NCBI GenBank assembly: GCA_029262175.1
Contig: JAJCZV010000036.1
Coordinates: 62,001 to 126,000 of the forward strand
DNA length: 64,000 bases
Direction of reading: 5' to 3'
Source of the DNA: Gemmatimonadota bacterium
Lineage (GTDB): Bacteria > Gemmatimonadota > Gemmatimonadetes > Palauibacterales > Palauibacteraceae
A model generated the notes under the pieces. That model was not told the origin of the DNA. It saw nothing but the letters and a program-made list of their open reading frames with translations, and did no database searches. The position numbers and the translations under genes are program-made. This document shows positions 30,138 through 42,535 of this stretch, one piece after another; the first letter of the stretch is position 1, and each line of letters starts with the position of its first letter.

Positions 30138-31664
30138 CTATTGTGGCGTGGATGGCCTTCCGCGGTAACGAATGGCCTCGATCAACGCATCCTCGGTCAC
30201 GATCGGTTCGGATGCCAGGTCGGCGATGGTGCGTGCGACCCGAAGCGTTCGATGGTACCCGCGTGCGCTCAGCCCCAGTCGCTCGACGGCCGCCCGCATG
30301 ACGCTCCGACCTTTTCGATCCAGGCGGCACGCCCCATCTAGCGTGGCCGGCGAGAGACGCGCGTTCGTCGTCGGGGCAGACGTGCCAGAACGTTGCGCAG
30401 CTCGCGCGCGAGCCTCGAGCACGCGCACCCGAACGTCCGCCGTGCTCTCCTCCGTCCGGTCTCCCGCCAGGTCCTCCCAGTCGAGCGCCGGCACCTCTGC
30501 GTGTAAATCGATCCGGTCGATCAAGGGACCGCTGACGCGACGGCGATACCGCCGTACGACGGTCTCCGGGCAATCGCACGGCGTCCGGCTTCCGGCAAAT
30601 CCGCATGGGCACGGATTCATGGCGGCGACCAAAGAGAACTCGGCCGGGAAGCGCGCGGACCCTGCGACTCGCACGATCCGGATCCATCCCTCCTCGAGAG
30701 GTTGGCGCAGCGCCTCCAGCGCGCCACGCCCGTATTCCGGCAGCTCGTCGAGAAAGAGAACACCGTGGTGTGCCAGCGACGCTTCTCCGGGTCTCGGAAC
30801 GCTGCCGCCGCCGATGAGACCGGCTTCGCTGATGCTGTGATGGGGCGCGCGAAACGGACGGACGCGCGTCAACCCGGCTCCGTCCGGAAGGAGTCCCGCC
30901 ACGCTGTGGATCGCGGTGACCGTGACGGCTTCGTCGATGGTCAGCTCGGGCAATATGCCGGGTAGACAACGGGCCAGACTGGTTTTTCCACAGCCTGGCG
31001 AGCCGACAAGAAGAAGGTTGTGTCCGCCGGCGGCCGCGATCTCCAGGGCGCGTTTCGCACTGGCTTGGCCGCGCACGCTGGACAGATCCGGCGGTCGCGC
31101 GAATCCGATCGTAGGCGCTGGCGGTACGCTCTCCGCCCCCGCCAGCGGACGCCCCTGGACGAGCGCCTCGATCACGCCGCTGAGCGACTCTGCGCCTTGA
31201 ACGTCGACGGCGCAGCTCGCGGCCGCCTCTCGAAGATTGGGCATCGGAACGATGAGGCGGTCGACCGTCGGGTCGGTCGCGGCGAAGAGTGCGATCGGCA
31301 ACGCACCGCGGATGGATCGAAGCGTGCCGTCGAGACCGAGCTCGCCCACCACGATGGTGCGTTCGAGCGGAGCGGTCGGGACCTGACCGGCCGCCGCAAG
31401 AATCCCGAGCGTAATCGGCAGATCGAACGCGGCGCCGGTCTTCGGAACATCGGCCGGCGCGAGGTTGACGGTGATTCGGAGCCCCGGGACGTGAAGGCCG
31501 AGCTGCGACGCCGCCGCGCGAATCCGCTCTCGCCCTTCGCGCACCGCGCTATGCGCCAAGCCGACGATCTGGATCATCGGCGTCCCCCGCGTGATCGAGA
31601 CTTCCACGCGGACCGGACGCACGTCCAGGCCCGTAACCGCGGCAGATCGAACCGATACCATCAT
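30138..31664 (-). CDS. comM: YifB/ComM family Mg chelatase-like AAA ATPase
   Basis: GLDVRPVRVEVSITRG; GSPGCGKTSLARCLPGILP; MNPCPCGF. Confidence 0.94.
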   Translation of the reverse strand: MMVSVRSAAVTGLDVRPVRVEVSITRGTPMIQIVGLAHSAVREGRERIRAAASQLGLHVPGLRITVNLAPADVPKTGAAFDLPITLGILAAAGQVPTAPLERTIVVGELGLDGTLRSIRGALPIALFAATDPTVDRLIVPMPNLREAAASCAVDVQGAESLSGVIEALVQGRPLAGAESVPPAPTIGFARPPDLSSVRGQASAKRALEIAAAGGHNLLLVGSPGCGKTSLARCLPGILPELTIDEAVTVTAIHSVAGLLPDGAGLTRVRPFRAPHHSISEAGLIGGGSVPRPGEASLAHHGVLFLDELPEYGRGALEALRQPLEEGWIRIVRVAGSARFPAEFSLVAAMNPCPCGFAGSRTPCDCPETVVRRYRRRVSGPLIDRIDLHAEVPALDWEDLAGDRTEESTADVRVRVLEARARAAQRSGTSAPTTNARLSPATLDGACRLDRKGRSVMRAAVERLGLSARGYHRTLRVARTIADLASEPIVTEDALIEAIRYRGRPSTPQ

Positions 31665-31793
31665 GTTGTGCTGGCTCCTCCAGACTGCGTTTCCGCAGCG
31701 TAGACTGAGCCTTCGATTCAACTTGCTCTCAACCGAACCTTGCCGACCCCCGTCCGGAACCCGACTCTGGACCGGCACCGAACCGGGGGTGGG

Positions 31794-32525
31794 ATGATCG
31801 ATCGCGACCGAGCTACGCGTCTCGGAGAGCAAACATGGATGGAAGCGGCCGCCTGGTTTCGGGTCGATCCTCGGCTGCTACAACCCGTCGCATCGCTGAT
31901 GCAACATGGGCCGCATCTGCCCCTTCGGACCGACGAAATCATCACGACGGCGGTGGCGGAAGGAATCGCGGCTCGGTGCGGGGTCCTGGTCGCTCCCACC
32001 ATCCCGTATGGGGCCGGTTCGGACGCGGATCGTGCGTACGCGGGGGCGTCTATCGTGGGACACAAAACGCTGCATCGTACCTTGAACGATCTCGTAGGGG
32101 GCTGGGAGTCTCAGGGTCTGGAGGAAATCGTACTTTTGACCTCCAATGGGTACGGCCCGCACTACCGAGCGCTCGTGAGCACGATCGGCGAAGCCGTTCG
32201 GATCCGTGCCGTCGATATCAACGTGGTCGATCTCTCGTCCGTCCTCGAACGCGCAGGTCCCGAGCGCGCCGGGGAGATCGAGACTTCGCTTGTCCTCCAT
32301 CTCGCACCCGGGCAGGTGCGAACCGACCTGATCGCGGACCCTCCCGAGAACCCCCTCACCGGAATGGTCCGCATGGACGGCTCCGAACCGCTGCCACTTC
32401 CGGGAACGAACGGGGTAATAGGCTCTCCTAAGGCCTCATCGGCCGAAAAAGGGAAACGGATCTATGAATATTTGGTACGCTACATCGGCGATCGTCTCTT
32501 CGGCGAAAAGCCCTCCGACGACTAA
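31794..32525 (+). CDS. Creatininase family protein with substituted metal-ligand positions
   Basis: QHGPHLPLRTDEIITTAVAEGIA ... VAPTIPYGAGSD; NGYGPH in place of NGHGGN. Confidence 0.75.
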   Translation: MIDRDRATRLGEQTWMEAAAWFRVDPRLLQPVASLMQHGPHLPLRTDEIITTAVAEGIAARCGVLVAPTIPYGAGSDADRAYAGASIVGHKTLHRTLNDLVGGWESQGLEEIVLLTSNGYGPHYRALVSTIGEAVRIRAVDINVVDLSSVLERAGPERAGEIETSLVLHLAPGQVRTDLIADPPENPLTGMVRMDGSEPLPLPGTNGVIGSPKASSAEKGKRIYEYLVRYIGDRLFGEKPSDD

Positions 32526-33201
32526 AACCAGCCGACGTTGGACCGGTTACGCGGTCGCCAGCCTCGTGGTGGCTCTCATCGCTGGGCCGGATCTCGCCGC
32601 CGGGCAGGAACTGGACGCTGGCCAGCTGCAATGGCGAGCGGACGGTCGACGCATCGCGGTAGAGCGATATCGAGTGTGGCGCGCCGGCTCGACGGTCAAC
32701 GCGGTAGCTACGATCGAACCCGTCCAAGGGGAGGAACGTAAGATCGGGCTGCAGATGGACCCGGATCTGGTCCCCGTGAAGTTTCAGCTTCAGGAAGGCC
32801 GCGCGTCCTCGATCACGGGTGAGCGCTTTGCGGACCGAGTTCGATTCCATACCGTTTCCGAAGAGGGAGAACGGTGGCGTGAGTTCCCGGCTACCGGCGT
32901 GCGCGCGATCATCGAACCTGGAGTCGCGCACCATTACCTCGTTCTCCTTCGCATCCTCGAAAACAACGCAAATGGAGTCGCGGTCGTCATCCCATCCCTG
33001 GGCGAAAGCGCTCAAGCAAGAGTCTCTGGGGAGTCCGCGGACCGAGTGGAGGTGGGTGAGGGATCGGTGGCCGCGACGCGCTACGACATCGAGATCGGTG
33101 ACATGCGAAGAAGCGCATGGCTCGACTCGGAGGGCAAACTCCTGCGCGTCCTCGACCCGGTTACCGGACGCGATGCCGTTCGCCTTCCGGCGCGGAACTA
33201 G
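32464..33201 (+). CDS. Secreted hypothetical protein
   Basis: Hydrophobic signal segment YAVASLVVALIAGPDLAAGQ; start overlaps upstream gene. Confidence 0.6.
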   Translation: MNIWYATSAIVSSAKSPPTTKTSRRWTGYAVASLVVALIAGPDLAAGQELDAGQLQWRADGRRIAVERYRVWRAGSTVNAVATIEPVQGEERKIGLQMDPDLVPVKFQLQEGRASSITGERFADRVRFHTVSEEGERWREFPATGVRAIIEPGVAHHYLVLLRILENNANGVAVVIPSLGESAQARVSGESADRVEVGEGSVAATRYDIEIGDMRRSAWLDSEGKLLRVLDPVTGRDAVRLPARN

Positions 33202-33334
33202 CGGCCGGAGATCCGCCGAGACCCTGGACTTTAACGACGCATCGGGCTCGATTCCCTAGTCACGGCTCCCGCGCGACTTCTCCCCTAACCGAAGCGAGTC
33301 GTCGCGCCCAAGCGTAGAACTCCGCGAGGCGAGC

Positions 33335-34054
33335 ATGACGCAGCCCCTGGAAGTCAGCGAAACGCCCGTCGATCTCACGAGCGTCCCCAGTCTGCCGGTA
33401 CGGGTGATTCAGGTCGTGACGGCGCCCGGCGCGTTGTTCGCCCGCCTCAAAGACGCGCCCGTTTGGATCGACGCGATGATCCTCCTTATCGCCCTCGCGA
33501 TCGTGTTTCAGTTTGCGCAGCCGGAGAGTCTCAGGGTCGCGGCGATGAGAGACTTCCTCCCCGAGGGGGTCGATGTCAGCGACATCGACACCTCTCCCGG
33601 GTTGGTCGGGACGCTCGTCGGTAGCCTCGTGTTCATCCCTGCCTTCACCGCTCTGATCGCCGGCGTGTTGCTCCTGACGTACAACGCGGTTTTGGGGGGA
33701 GAAGGGACGTTTCGACAGCTTTTCAGCGCCACCACACACATGCAATTCATCACGATGCTGGGTGCTTTCATCGTTCTCGGCCTGGCGTTTCTGGGGTCCG
33801 AGGAGATGGTGTTGTCCCCCGCGCTTCTCCTCCCGGATCTCGGAGAAGGCTTTCTGGCCAGGTACCTGGGGTCGATCAACGTGTTCTCGATTTGGGCGTG
33901 TATCGTCCTCGGGGTCGCCGTCCATGAGATCTACCCAAAGCGGTCGACCGTCGGCGCAGCGAGCTATGTCCTTGTACTGTACTTACTTCTGGCGGCGGTT
34001 GGCGCGGCCATTAGCGGTCTTCTGGTAGGTTTGGCGGCTTCGGCTGCCGGCTAG
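33335..34054 (+). CDS. Yip1-domain-like multi-pass membrane protein
   Basis: Five hydrophobic helices; PGALFARLKDAPVWIDA N-terminus typical of YIP1 family. Confidence 0.65.
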   Translation: MTQPLEVSETPVDLTSVPSLPVRVIQVVTAPGALFARLKDAPVWIDAMILLIALAIVFQFAQPESLRVAAMRDFLPEGVDVSDIDTSPGLVGTLVGSLVFIPAFTALIAGVLLLTYNAVLGGEGTFRQLFSATTHMQFITMLGAFIVLGLAFLGSEEMVLSPALLLPDLGEGFLARYLGSINVFSIWACIVLGVAVHEIYPKRSTVGAASYVLVLYLLLAAVGAAISGLLVGLAASAAG

Positions 34055-34262
34055 CGCGCCGGAATCTTACCGGGCGTTCGTTCCGGTCGAAGAAACTGTC
34101 CGCTTCGGGGTAACCCCTACCGTGGGCCATCGCATTCGAGGCGGCGAAACCGCCAGGGTCGCGCCGACGTACCAATTCGCGGGCTAAACGTTCTCAACGG
34201 TCGGCGAGTTACCATTAGTTCGGCTGTGGCTAATCTACAGTCTGAGTGCACATAAAGGGTTC

Positions 34263-35554
34263 TTGCATACGATGAAGAAAACGATCATCGCAATTGTCGT
34301 CATAGGTGGGTTGGGCGCGTTGGGCTTCGCGGCCACTCGTGGGAATCGTGGCTCGGTGGCGGAAGTGCGCGTCGAAGAGGTCTCGTCCCGGTCGCTCGTG
34401 GCCCAGGTCTCTGCGACCGGCCACATCGAGCCCAAGACTCAAGTCGACATCACGACCGATGTAGCGGGCCGGATCATCCAACTCCCCGTAGCGGAGGGCC
34501 AGGATGTCCAGGAAGGGGATCTTCTGCTTCAAATCGACCCCGCGTTGTTCCGAGCGGCCGTCGATCGAGCCGAAGCTGCCCTAGCCCAAGCGCGGGCCTC
34601 GGAGGCGCAGCAAAACGCTGCGTATCAGCAAGCGCAGAGAGACGCGGACCGGTTTACGGCGCTGCGCGCGCGGGGAACCGACTTCGTCACGGAGGCCGAG
34701 GCGGAACAGGCGGTCACGAACGCAGTAGTTCAGGAGCGTCTTTGGGAGGCCACAGACCACCAAGTCAGGCAGGCCCAGGCCAGTCTTGCTCAGGAACGAG
34801 ATCGCCTTAGCAAGACGACGATCCGCGCTCCGATGGCCGGGAAAGTCACGCGGCTCAACGTCGAGCGCGGGGAGACGGCGGTCGTCGGAACGATGAACAA
34901 TCCGGGCAGTCTTCTGCTCACGGTGGCAGACCTCTCGGTGATGGAAGCCGTGATCGAGGTCGATGAAACGGATATCCCCTCGATCGTCTTGGGCGACTCG
35001 GCGTACATCGAGATCGACGCGTTTCCAAACAAGCGGTTCGTAGGCATTGTGACCGAGATCGGGAACAGTTCGATCGTGCCGCTCAACCCCGCTACGAGCG
35101 GGGGCAGTGCCCAGGCGATCGACTTCGAAGTGCGGATCACCCTTCGAGACCCGCCGCTCGGGATTCGCCCCGATTTGTCCGCTACCGCGGATGTGATCAC
35201 GGATACGCGCGACAATGTGCCGAGCATTCCGATCACCGCGCTCACGCTGATGGATGCGGAGGACTTCGAAGAGCTTCCCAACGAGAACATCCCTGGATCT
35301 AGCGCCGACCCCTCAGGGCGGGACATCGAAGGGGTCTTTGTCGTGGAAGGGGACATCGTGCGCTTCCGACGCGTAGAAGTCGGGATTGCTGGCGAGAACT
35401 ATTTCGAAGTCGTATCAGGCGTCGAGCTGGGCACGTCCATCGTAGCCGGCTCTTTCCAAGCCATCCGAGATTTGTCGGACGGCGACCAGATCAAGATCGA
35501 AAACGCCCCGTCCGGCGAAGAAGGCGTTTCGACAACCGCATCGGGTGGCAGCTC

Positions 35555-35558
<4 letters not shown>
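34263..35558 (+). CDS. Efflux RND/ABC periplasmic adaptor (MacA/HlyD-like)
   Basis: [46 protein letters not shown]. Confidence 0.9.
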
Positions 35559-36364
<806 letters not shown>

Positions 36365-36376
36365 AGGGGCGATCGG

Positions 36377-37614
<1,238 letters not shown>

Positions 37615-37618
<4 letters not shown>

Positions 37619-38907
37619 GTAAGCGGCGTATTGGCGGCGGCATGGGGTTCTTTACGACGATCACCGAAGGCATCGCGGTCGCCTTCGATTCGCTCAGATC
37701 GAACAAAGTAAGAAGCGGCCTGACCATTCTAGGCGTCACGATCGGCGTATTCGTCGTGATGGTGATGGCGGCCATGATTACCGGCATCAACAAGAGCTTT
37801 AGCGAAGTGATGGCGTCGAACGGGATCACTACGTTCTACATGGCTCACTTCGATTTCACTTCCATGAATATCTCTGGTCCTGGAGACGAGGGCGAAGACG
37901 ACTTCATGAAGAACGAGCCGCTCGATCCTCGGTGGACGCGCGACATCATGCGCCTCCCCGAGATCGAGAGCGCCTCCGCCTTCGCCGATCTCAGCGGGAA
38001 CGGGTATGAAGCGTCCGTCGGCGGAGATCGACTCGAGATTTCGCTCTATGCGGTTGGCGCGGATTACCTCGAAATCGACGCCGGCGACATCATCAGTGGA
38101 CGCTGGTTCACGGCCTCCGAGGGAGACCGGCGCTCGGCGGTCGCCATCGTCGATTCCGCCGCCGCATACGATTTGTTCCACGGGCGCGACCCCATCGGTC
38201 GAGACGTCAGGATCGGAAGACGGGGCAGCGGCGAGTCCTTCAAGATCATCGGTGTGTACCGGAAGCCGGACAATCTTTTTGCCGGGATGCAGTCGCATTG
38301 GGTATGGGTCCCGTTCTCGACCGCGGACAAGGTGCTGCCGGTTTGGGATCGCATGATCTCGTTCATCATTCGACCGGAGCCCGATGTCCCGCTCGATCGT
38401 GCCATGGACGCCGTTTCGGCCCGCATGCGTCGGATCCGTGGTCTGGCGCCGGGAGAAGCGAACGATTTCGCCTTCATGACGCAGGATCAGATGATGGATC
38501 TGTGGGGCAAGCTTACTGGCGTGCTCTTCATCGTCATGGTCGGACTGTCGAGTGTCGGTCTTCTGGTCGGCGGTGTGGGCGTGATCGGGATCATGATGAT
38601 TTCGGTGACCGAGCGCACGCGTGAGATCGGCCTTCGAAAGTCGATGGGCGCCCGACGACGAGACATCATGTGGCAGTTCCTCGTGGAGGCTTCAACCCTG
38701 ACGCTGGTCGGAGGTTCGACGGGTCTGATTGTCGGCGGCTTGCTGGTGTGGGGCGTCAACGCGTGGACGCCGCTCCCGGCGACGGTGCCCGCATGGGCCA
38801 TCATCGCCGCCCTCGGCGCTTCCATCCTCACGGGTATCGGCTTCGGTCTGTATCCAGCCTCTCGCGCGGCGGGCCTGGAGCCCGTGGACGCCCTCCGTCA
38901 CGAGTAG
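37615..38907 (+). CDS. ABC transporter permease (MacB/FtsX family) 2
   Basis: VGGVGVIGIMMISVTERTREIGLRKSMGARRRDIM; ATGA overlap with previous ORF. Confidence 0.93.
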
Positions 38908-38922
38908 GACTGCAGGCGAGCA

Positions 38923-39645
38923 GTGAGCGCTCACGTAGATGTATTGGCGATCGCTGCGCACCGTGACGATGCGGAACTGACCTGCGGTGGCACGCTCGCG
39001 CGCGCCGCCGAACAGGGGTACCGCACGGGAATCCTGGATCTCACGCGGGGTGAGATGGCGACCAAGGGGACGCCCGAGATCCGCGCTGCGGAGTCGACGC
39101 GGGCCGCGGAAGTTCTCGGCGTGAGCGAGCGGGAAAACGCCGGGCTTCCAGACGCCGGGATCGAGAACTCGAACGAGACGCGCGCGATTCTGGTCGCGCA
39201 TCTGCGAGCGCTGTCGCCGCGAACGGTGATCCTGCCGTTTGAACGAGGCCGACACCCGGACCACCGGGTCGCCTCACAATTGGCGCGCGACGCATGCTTC
39301 CTGGCCGGTTTGCGCAACTATGAAGGCGGGCCCGCAGCGCGTCCCCTCAAGATTCTCTATGCGCTCGCCTATCGCGAAGACCCGGTGAAGCCAACATTCG
39401 TGGTGCCGCTCACCGAGGGACAATTCGCAAAGAAGATGGCGGCGGTGAACTGCTACGTATCGCAGTTCGAGGGAGCCCTTTCGGCCGGCGAGATCTTCCC
39501 GACCGGACAGCCGCTTGTCGACCGGATCGAAAGCCAGTCGCGCTACTATGGGTCACTCGTGCGGGAACCGTACGGAGAGCCCTTCTACACCGAAGAGACG
39601 GTCTCTATTTCCGACGTCGTGGATCTACCTGTTCAATCGATGTAA
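38923..39645 (+). CDS. PIG-L deacetylase, BshB1-like (bacillithiol pathway)
   Basis: AAHRDDAELTCGGTLA, LDLTRGEMATKGTPEIRAAESTRAAEVLGV, GRHPDHRVAS. Confidence 0.85.
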   Translation: MSAHVDVLAIAAHRDDAELTCGGTLARAAEQGYRTGILDLTRGEMATKGTPEIRAAESTRAAEVLGVSERENAGLPDAGIENSNETRAILVAHLRALSPRTVILPFERGRHPDHRVASQLARDACFLAGLRNYEGGPAARPLKILYALAYREDPVKPTFVVPLTEGQFAKKMAAVNCYVSQFEGALSAGEIFPTGQPLVDRIESQSRYYGSLVREPYGEPFYTEETVSISDVVDLPVQSM

Positions 39646-39677
39646 GGCTCGTGACGCCGGTCGCGGACCGGGCCAGA

Positions 39678-40064
39678 TCAGCGGTGACAGGTGACTTCGA
39701 TCAGCAACCGCTTCCAGCTGGGCACGTTCTCGTCGCCAACGCGTAACACGTGTGCGCTCGCAGATCCGCCTCTTTGCATCCAGGGCGTGAGCCAACGCCC
39801 GATCTCGCGAGGGAGGTGACCTAGCGGGTCCCCGGCGCCCGTGTGGACCCAAACGTCGCCTGGCTCGTCGCAGAGCGGGTCGGGGATGAGCAACAGTGGC
39901 TGGTTGGGGCGCACAGCCCCGAGATGTCGGGCGCGATCATCGAAGGCAAGGCCGTGAACCGTGGCGCGAAACACCGGAGCCGCAGGGGGTGGAAGCGGCC
40001 GCACGATCGCTGGCCCGGGGGAAGAATCCGGCGGCGTGGACGAAGAATCTGAAGATCGCTTCAT
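39678..40064 (-). CDS. Stand-alone HIRAN-like domain protein
   Basis: FRATVHGLAF...VRPNQPLLLIPDPLCDEPGDVWVHTGAGDPLGHLPREIGRWLTPWMQRGGSASAHVLRV resembles the HIRAN pattern. Confidence 0.6.
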   Translation of the reverse strand: MKRSSDSSSTPPDSSPGPAIVRPLPPPAAPVFRATVHGLAFDDRARHLGAVRPNQPLLLIPDPLCDEPGDVWVHTGAGDPLGHLPREIGRWLTPWMQRGGSASAHVLRVGDENVPSWKRLLIEVTCHR

Positions 40065-40135
40065 TTTCAGTGGCTTGCCCCGTTCTCAGAGGACTCGGCA
40101 AAATAGGTGATGAACGTGGAGAGAGCGAGGAGTCG

Positions 40136-41311
40136 ATGAGCCAGAGCCCTGACACGCGACGCTTGTACTTGGACTATGCGGCGACATGTCCGATGCGTCT
40201 GGAAGTCTGGCGGGCGATGGAGGCGGAGCTCGAGTTCAGCTTCAATCCCGCCAGCGCGCACACGCTCGGGCGACAGGCGCACCGACAACTCGAAATCGCC
40301 CGCGGCCGCGTCGCGGACCTCTTGAGCTGCGACCGGGCGAGTGTGTACTTCACCGGCGGCGGCACGCAATCCGACAATCTCGCGATCCTCGGTTTTTCCC
40401 GAGCGCACGACGGGCAAAAGCCTCGCGTGTTCGTGTCTCAGATCGAACACAAGGCGTGTACCGAGGCCGGAGCCCGGGCCGAAAGCGAAGGCGCCTCCCT
40501 CGGCATCATTCCGGTAGACGAGACGGGGACGATCGATCTCGCTCGGCTCGAGCGTGAACTGGCCCGCGATCCGGATCGCCCAACGCTCGTTTCCGTCATG
40601 TGGGCCAACAATGAAATCGGTACCGTTCAGCCCATCGACGACGTGGTCGCGCTGGCCCACACACACGGAGCCGTCGTTCACACGGATGCCGTTCAAGCGC
40701 TGGGCAAGGTGCCCGTCGACCTCACGCGGACGCCCGTAGACCTCCTGTCGGCCACCGCCCACAAACTCGGGGGTCCGGTAGGGATCGGTATTCTGGTATG
40801 CCGCCCCGCCGTGCGCCTCGAACCGTTGAGCTACGGCGGCGGACAGGAACGATCGATGTGGCCTGGGACCCAGAACCCCGTTGGCGCGACGGGTTTCGCA
40901 GCGGCACTCGACTTCGCGGTGACCCACCAGGAGTCCGAAGCCGAGCGCTGGCGTGCGCTACGTGACCACTTGGAGTCCCGCGTGCTGGCCGACGTGCCCG
41001 GCGCTCGCATCCACGGAAGGGGGGCCCCAAGCCGCCTGCCCCACCTCGTCAGCGTAGGAATCCCAGCGTGCGATTCCGCTGCGGTGCTCGTATCGCTCGA
41101 CTTCGAAGGGATCGCAGTCTCTGGCGGTTCCGCCTGTGGATCGGACTCGGGCATCGGTTCGAGCGTCGTCGATGCGTTAGGCGGCGACATAGAGGCCCCC
41201 TACGCCACGGTGCGGTTCAGCTTTGGTCACGATACGTCGCGCGACGACGTGGACCGGGCCGCCGAGGCGCTGGCGCGGATCGCAAAGCGCGTTCTCGCGC
41301 TCGCCGTGTAG
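40136..41311 (+). CDS. Cysteine desulfurase (NifS/IscS family)
   Basis: LYLDYAATCPM; HTDAVQALGKVPVDL; SATAHKLGGPVGIGIL PLP Lys; SGGSACGS. Confidence 0.94.
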   Translation: MSQSPDTRRLYLDYAATCPMRLEVWRAMEAELEFSFNPASAHTLGRQAHRQLEIARGRVADLLSCDRASVYFTGGGTQSDNLAILGFSRAHDGQKPRVFVSQIEHKACTEAGARAESEGASLGIIPVDETGTIDLARLERELARDPDRPTLVSVMWANNEIGTVQPIDDVVALAHTHGAVVHTDAVQALGKVPVDLTRTPVDLLSATAHKLGGPVGIGILVCRPAVRLEPLSYGGGQERSMWPGTQNPVGATGFAAALDFAVTHQESEAERWRALRDHLESRVLADVPGARIHGRGAPSRLPHLVSVGIPACDSAAVLVSLDFEGIAVSGGSACGSDSGIGSSVVDALGGDIEAPYATVRFSFGHDTSRDDVDRAAEALARIAKRVLALAV

Positions 41312-41323
41312 GGCACCCACGTC

Positions 41324-42454
41324 ATGATTCGAACGACCTCCGCGCCAGCGCGGGACGATAAGATTCTCGTGGCCATGTCGGGCGGGGTGGATTCTTCTCT
41401 CAGCGCCGCGCTTCTGGCTAGAGAAGGGCGGTCGATCATCGGCGTAACGATGAAGACGTTTTGCTACTCGGGAGTGAACGGTCCCAGCAAGACGTGCTGC
41501 GGCCTCGATGGCATCGCCGATGCCAAGTCGGTGGCCGCACAACTGGACATGCCACATTTCGTTTTTGACGTCGAAGAAGATTTTACGCGCGACGTGATCG
41601 ATGATTTCGTTTCCGAGTACGCGGCCGGTCGTACACCGATCCCGTGCGTCCGCTGCAACAGCTTTACGAAGTTCCGCGATCTGGTAACGCGCGCAGACAC
41701 GCTGGACTGTGCATGGCTGGCCACCGGACACTATGCGCGGGTTTACCGCACCGGTTCCGGTCCGGCCCGTCTGTGTCGCGGCGTCGACGACCGAAAGGAC
41801 CAGACGTACTTCCTCTGGGGCATCCCCCGATCGGCGTTGGATCGGTTGCTCCTTCCTGTTGGCGCCCTGACCAAACCAGAAGTGCGGGAGGAAGCGCGCC
41901 GGCTCGAACTCGACACGGCCGAGAAGCCCGAATCGTTCGAAATCTGTTTCGTGCCCGACAACGATTACGCGGGCGTGCTCAGACGCTATCTCCCCGAGAA
42001 CCACGCGTCGCTTTCCGCCGGTACGTTCCGGTTCGAAGATGGCGGGGTGGCCGGACAGCACGACGGCTATGCGCACTTTACGGTTGGCCAACGCAAAGGG
42101 CTTCCCGGCGGGTTCGCAGAGCCCATGTTCGTGATCGAGATCCAGCCCGAGGCGCGCGTCGTGGTCATCGGTCCGCGTGAGGCGCTGGCGCGTTCGGGTC
42201 TCGTCGCTGAAGCGGCCAACTGGCTCGACGACGTCCCCGCCGAGCGCGAGGTCCTCGGCGTCCGGATCCGTCACGGCGCGCCGATCGTCGACGCCAAGGT
42301 CGTGCGCGCCGACGCGACATCGTTCGAGGTGGACCTTCTACTCCCTCAGGAGGCGATCACCCCAGGTCAAAGCGCGGTCCTCTATCGTGGAGACTTCGTG
42401 GTCGGGGGGGGAGTCATCGTCTCGAGTTCCGGTGGTGCGAACCCCTCCACGTGA
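41324..42454 (+). CDS. mnmA: tRNA-specific 2-thiouridylase MnmA
   Basis: AMSGGVDSSLSAALL; PCVRCNSFTKF; TGHYARV; DDRKDQTYFL. Confidence 0.96.
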   Translation: MIRTTSAPARDDKILVAMSGGVDSSLSAALLAREGRSIIGVTMKTFCYSGVNGPSKTCCGLDGIADAKSVAAQLDMPHFVFDVEEDFTRDVIDDFVSEYAAGRTPIPCVRCNSFTKFRDLVTRADTLDCAWLATGHYARVYRTGSGPARLCRGVDDRKDQTYFLWGIPRSALDRLLLPVGALTKPEVREEARRLELDTAEKPESFEICFVPDNDYAGVLRRYLPENHASLSAGTFRFEDGGVAGQHDGYAHFTVGQRKGLPGGFAEPMFVIEIQPEARVVVIGPREALARSGLVAEAANWLDDVPAEREVLGVRIRHGAPIVDAKVVRADATSFEVDLLLPQEAITPGQSAVLYRGDFVVGGGVIVSSSGGANPST

Positions 42455-42535
42455 CCGCGGTTGGGACCCGCGGCAGAGCCGCGGTTAGGACCCGCGGTAG
42501 AGCCGCGGTTAGGACCCGCGGCAGAGCCGCGGTTA
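42455..42535. repeat. 24-bp tandem repeat (3 units plus partial) of CCGCGG palindromes between convergent mnmA and dnaJ
   Basis: (GGACCCGCGG[C/T]AGAGCCGCGGTTA)x3 at 42464-42487, 42488-42511, 42512-42535; CCGCGG recurs 7 times with alternating 13/11 bp spacing. Confidence 0.95.

Noticed and set aside
30130-30969. N-terminal ~280 aa of the 685-aa ORF 28912..30969
   Set aside because: Lies opposite/in another frame of comM; Arg-rich; the real hydrolase-OsmC gene starts at 30129 (MSAPRIEFSGG).
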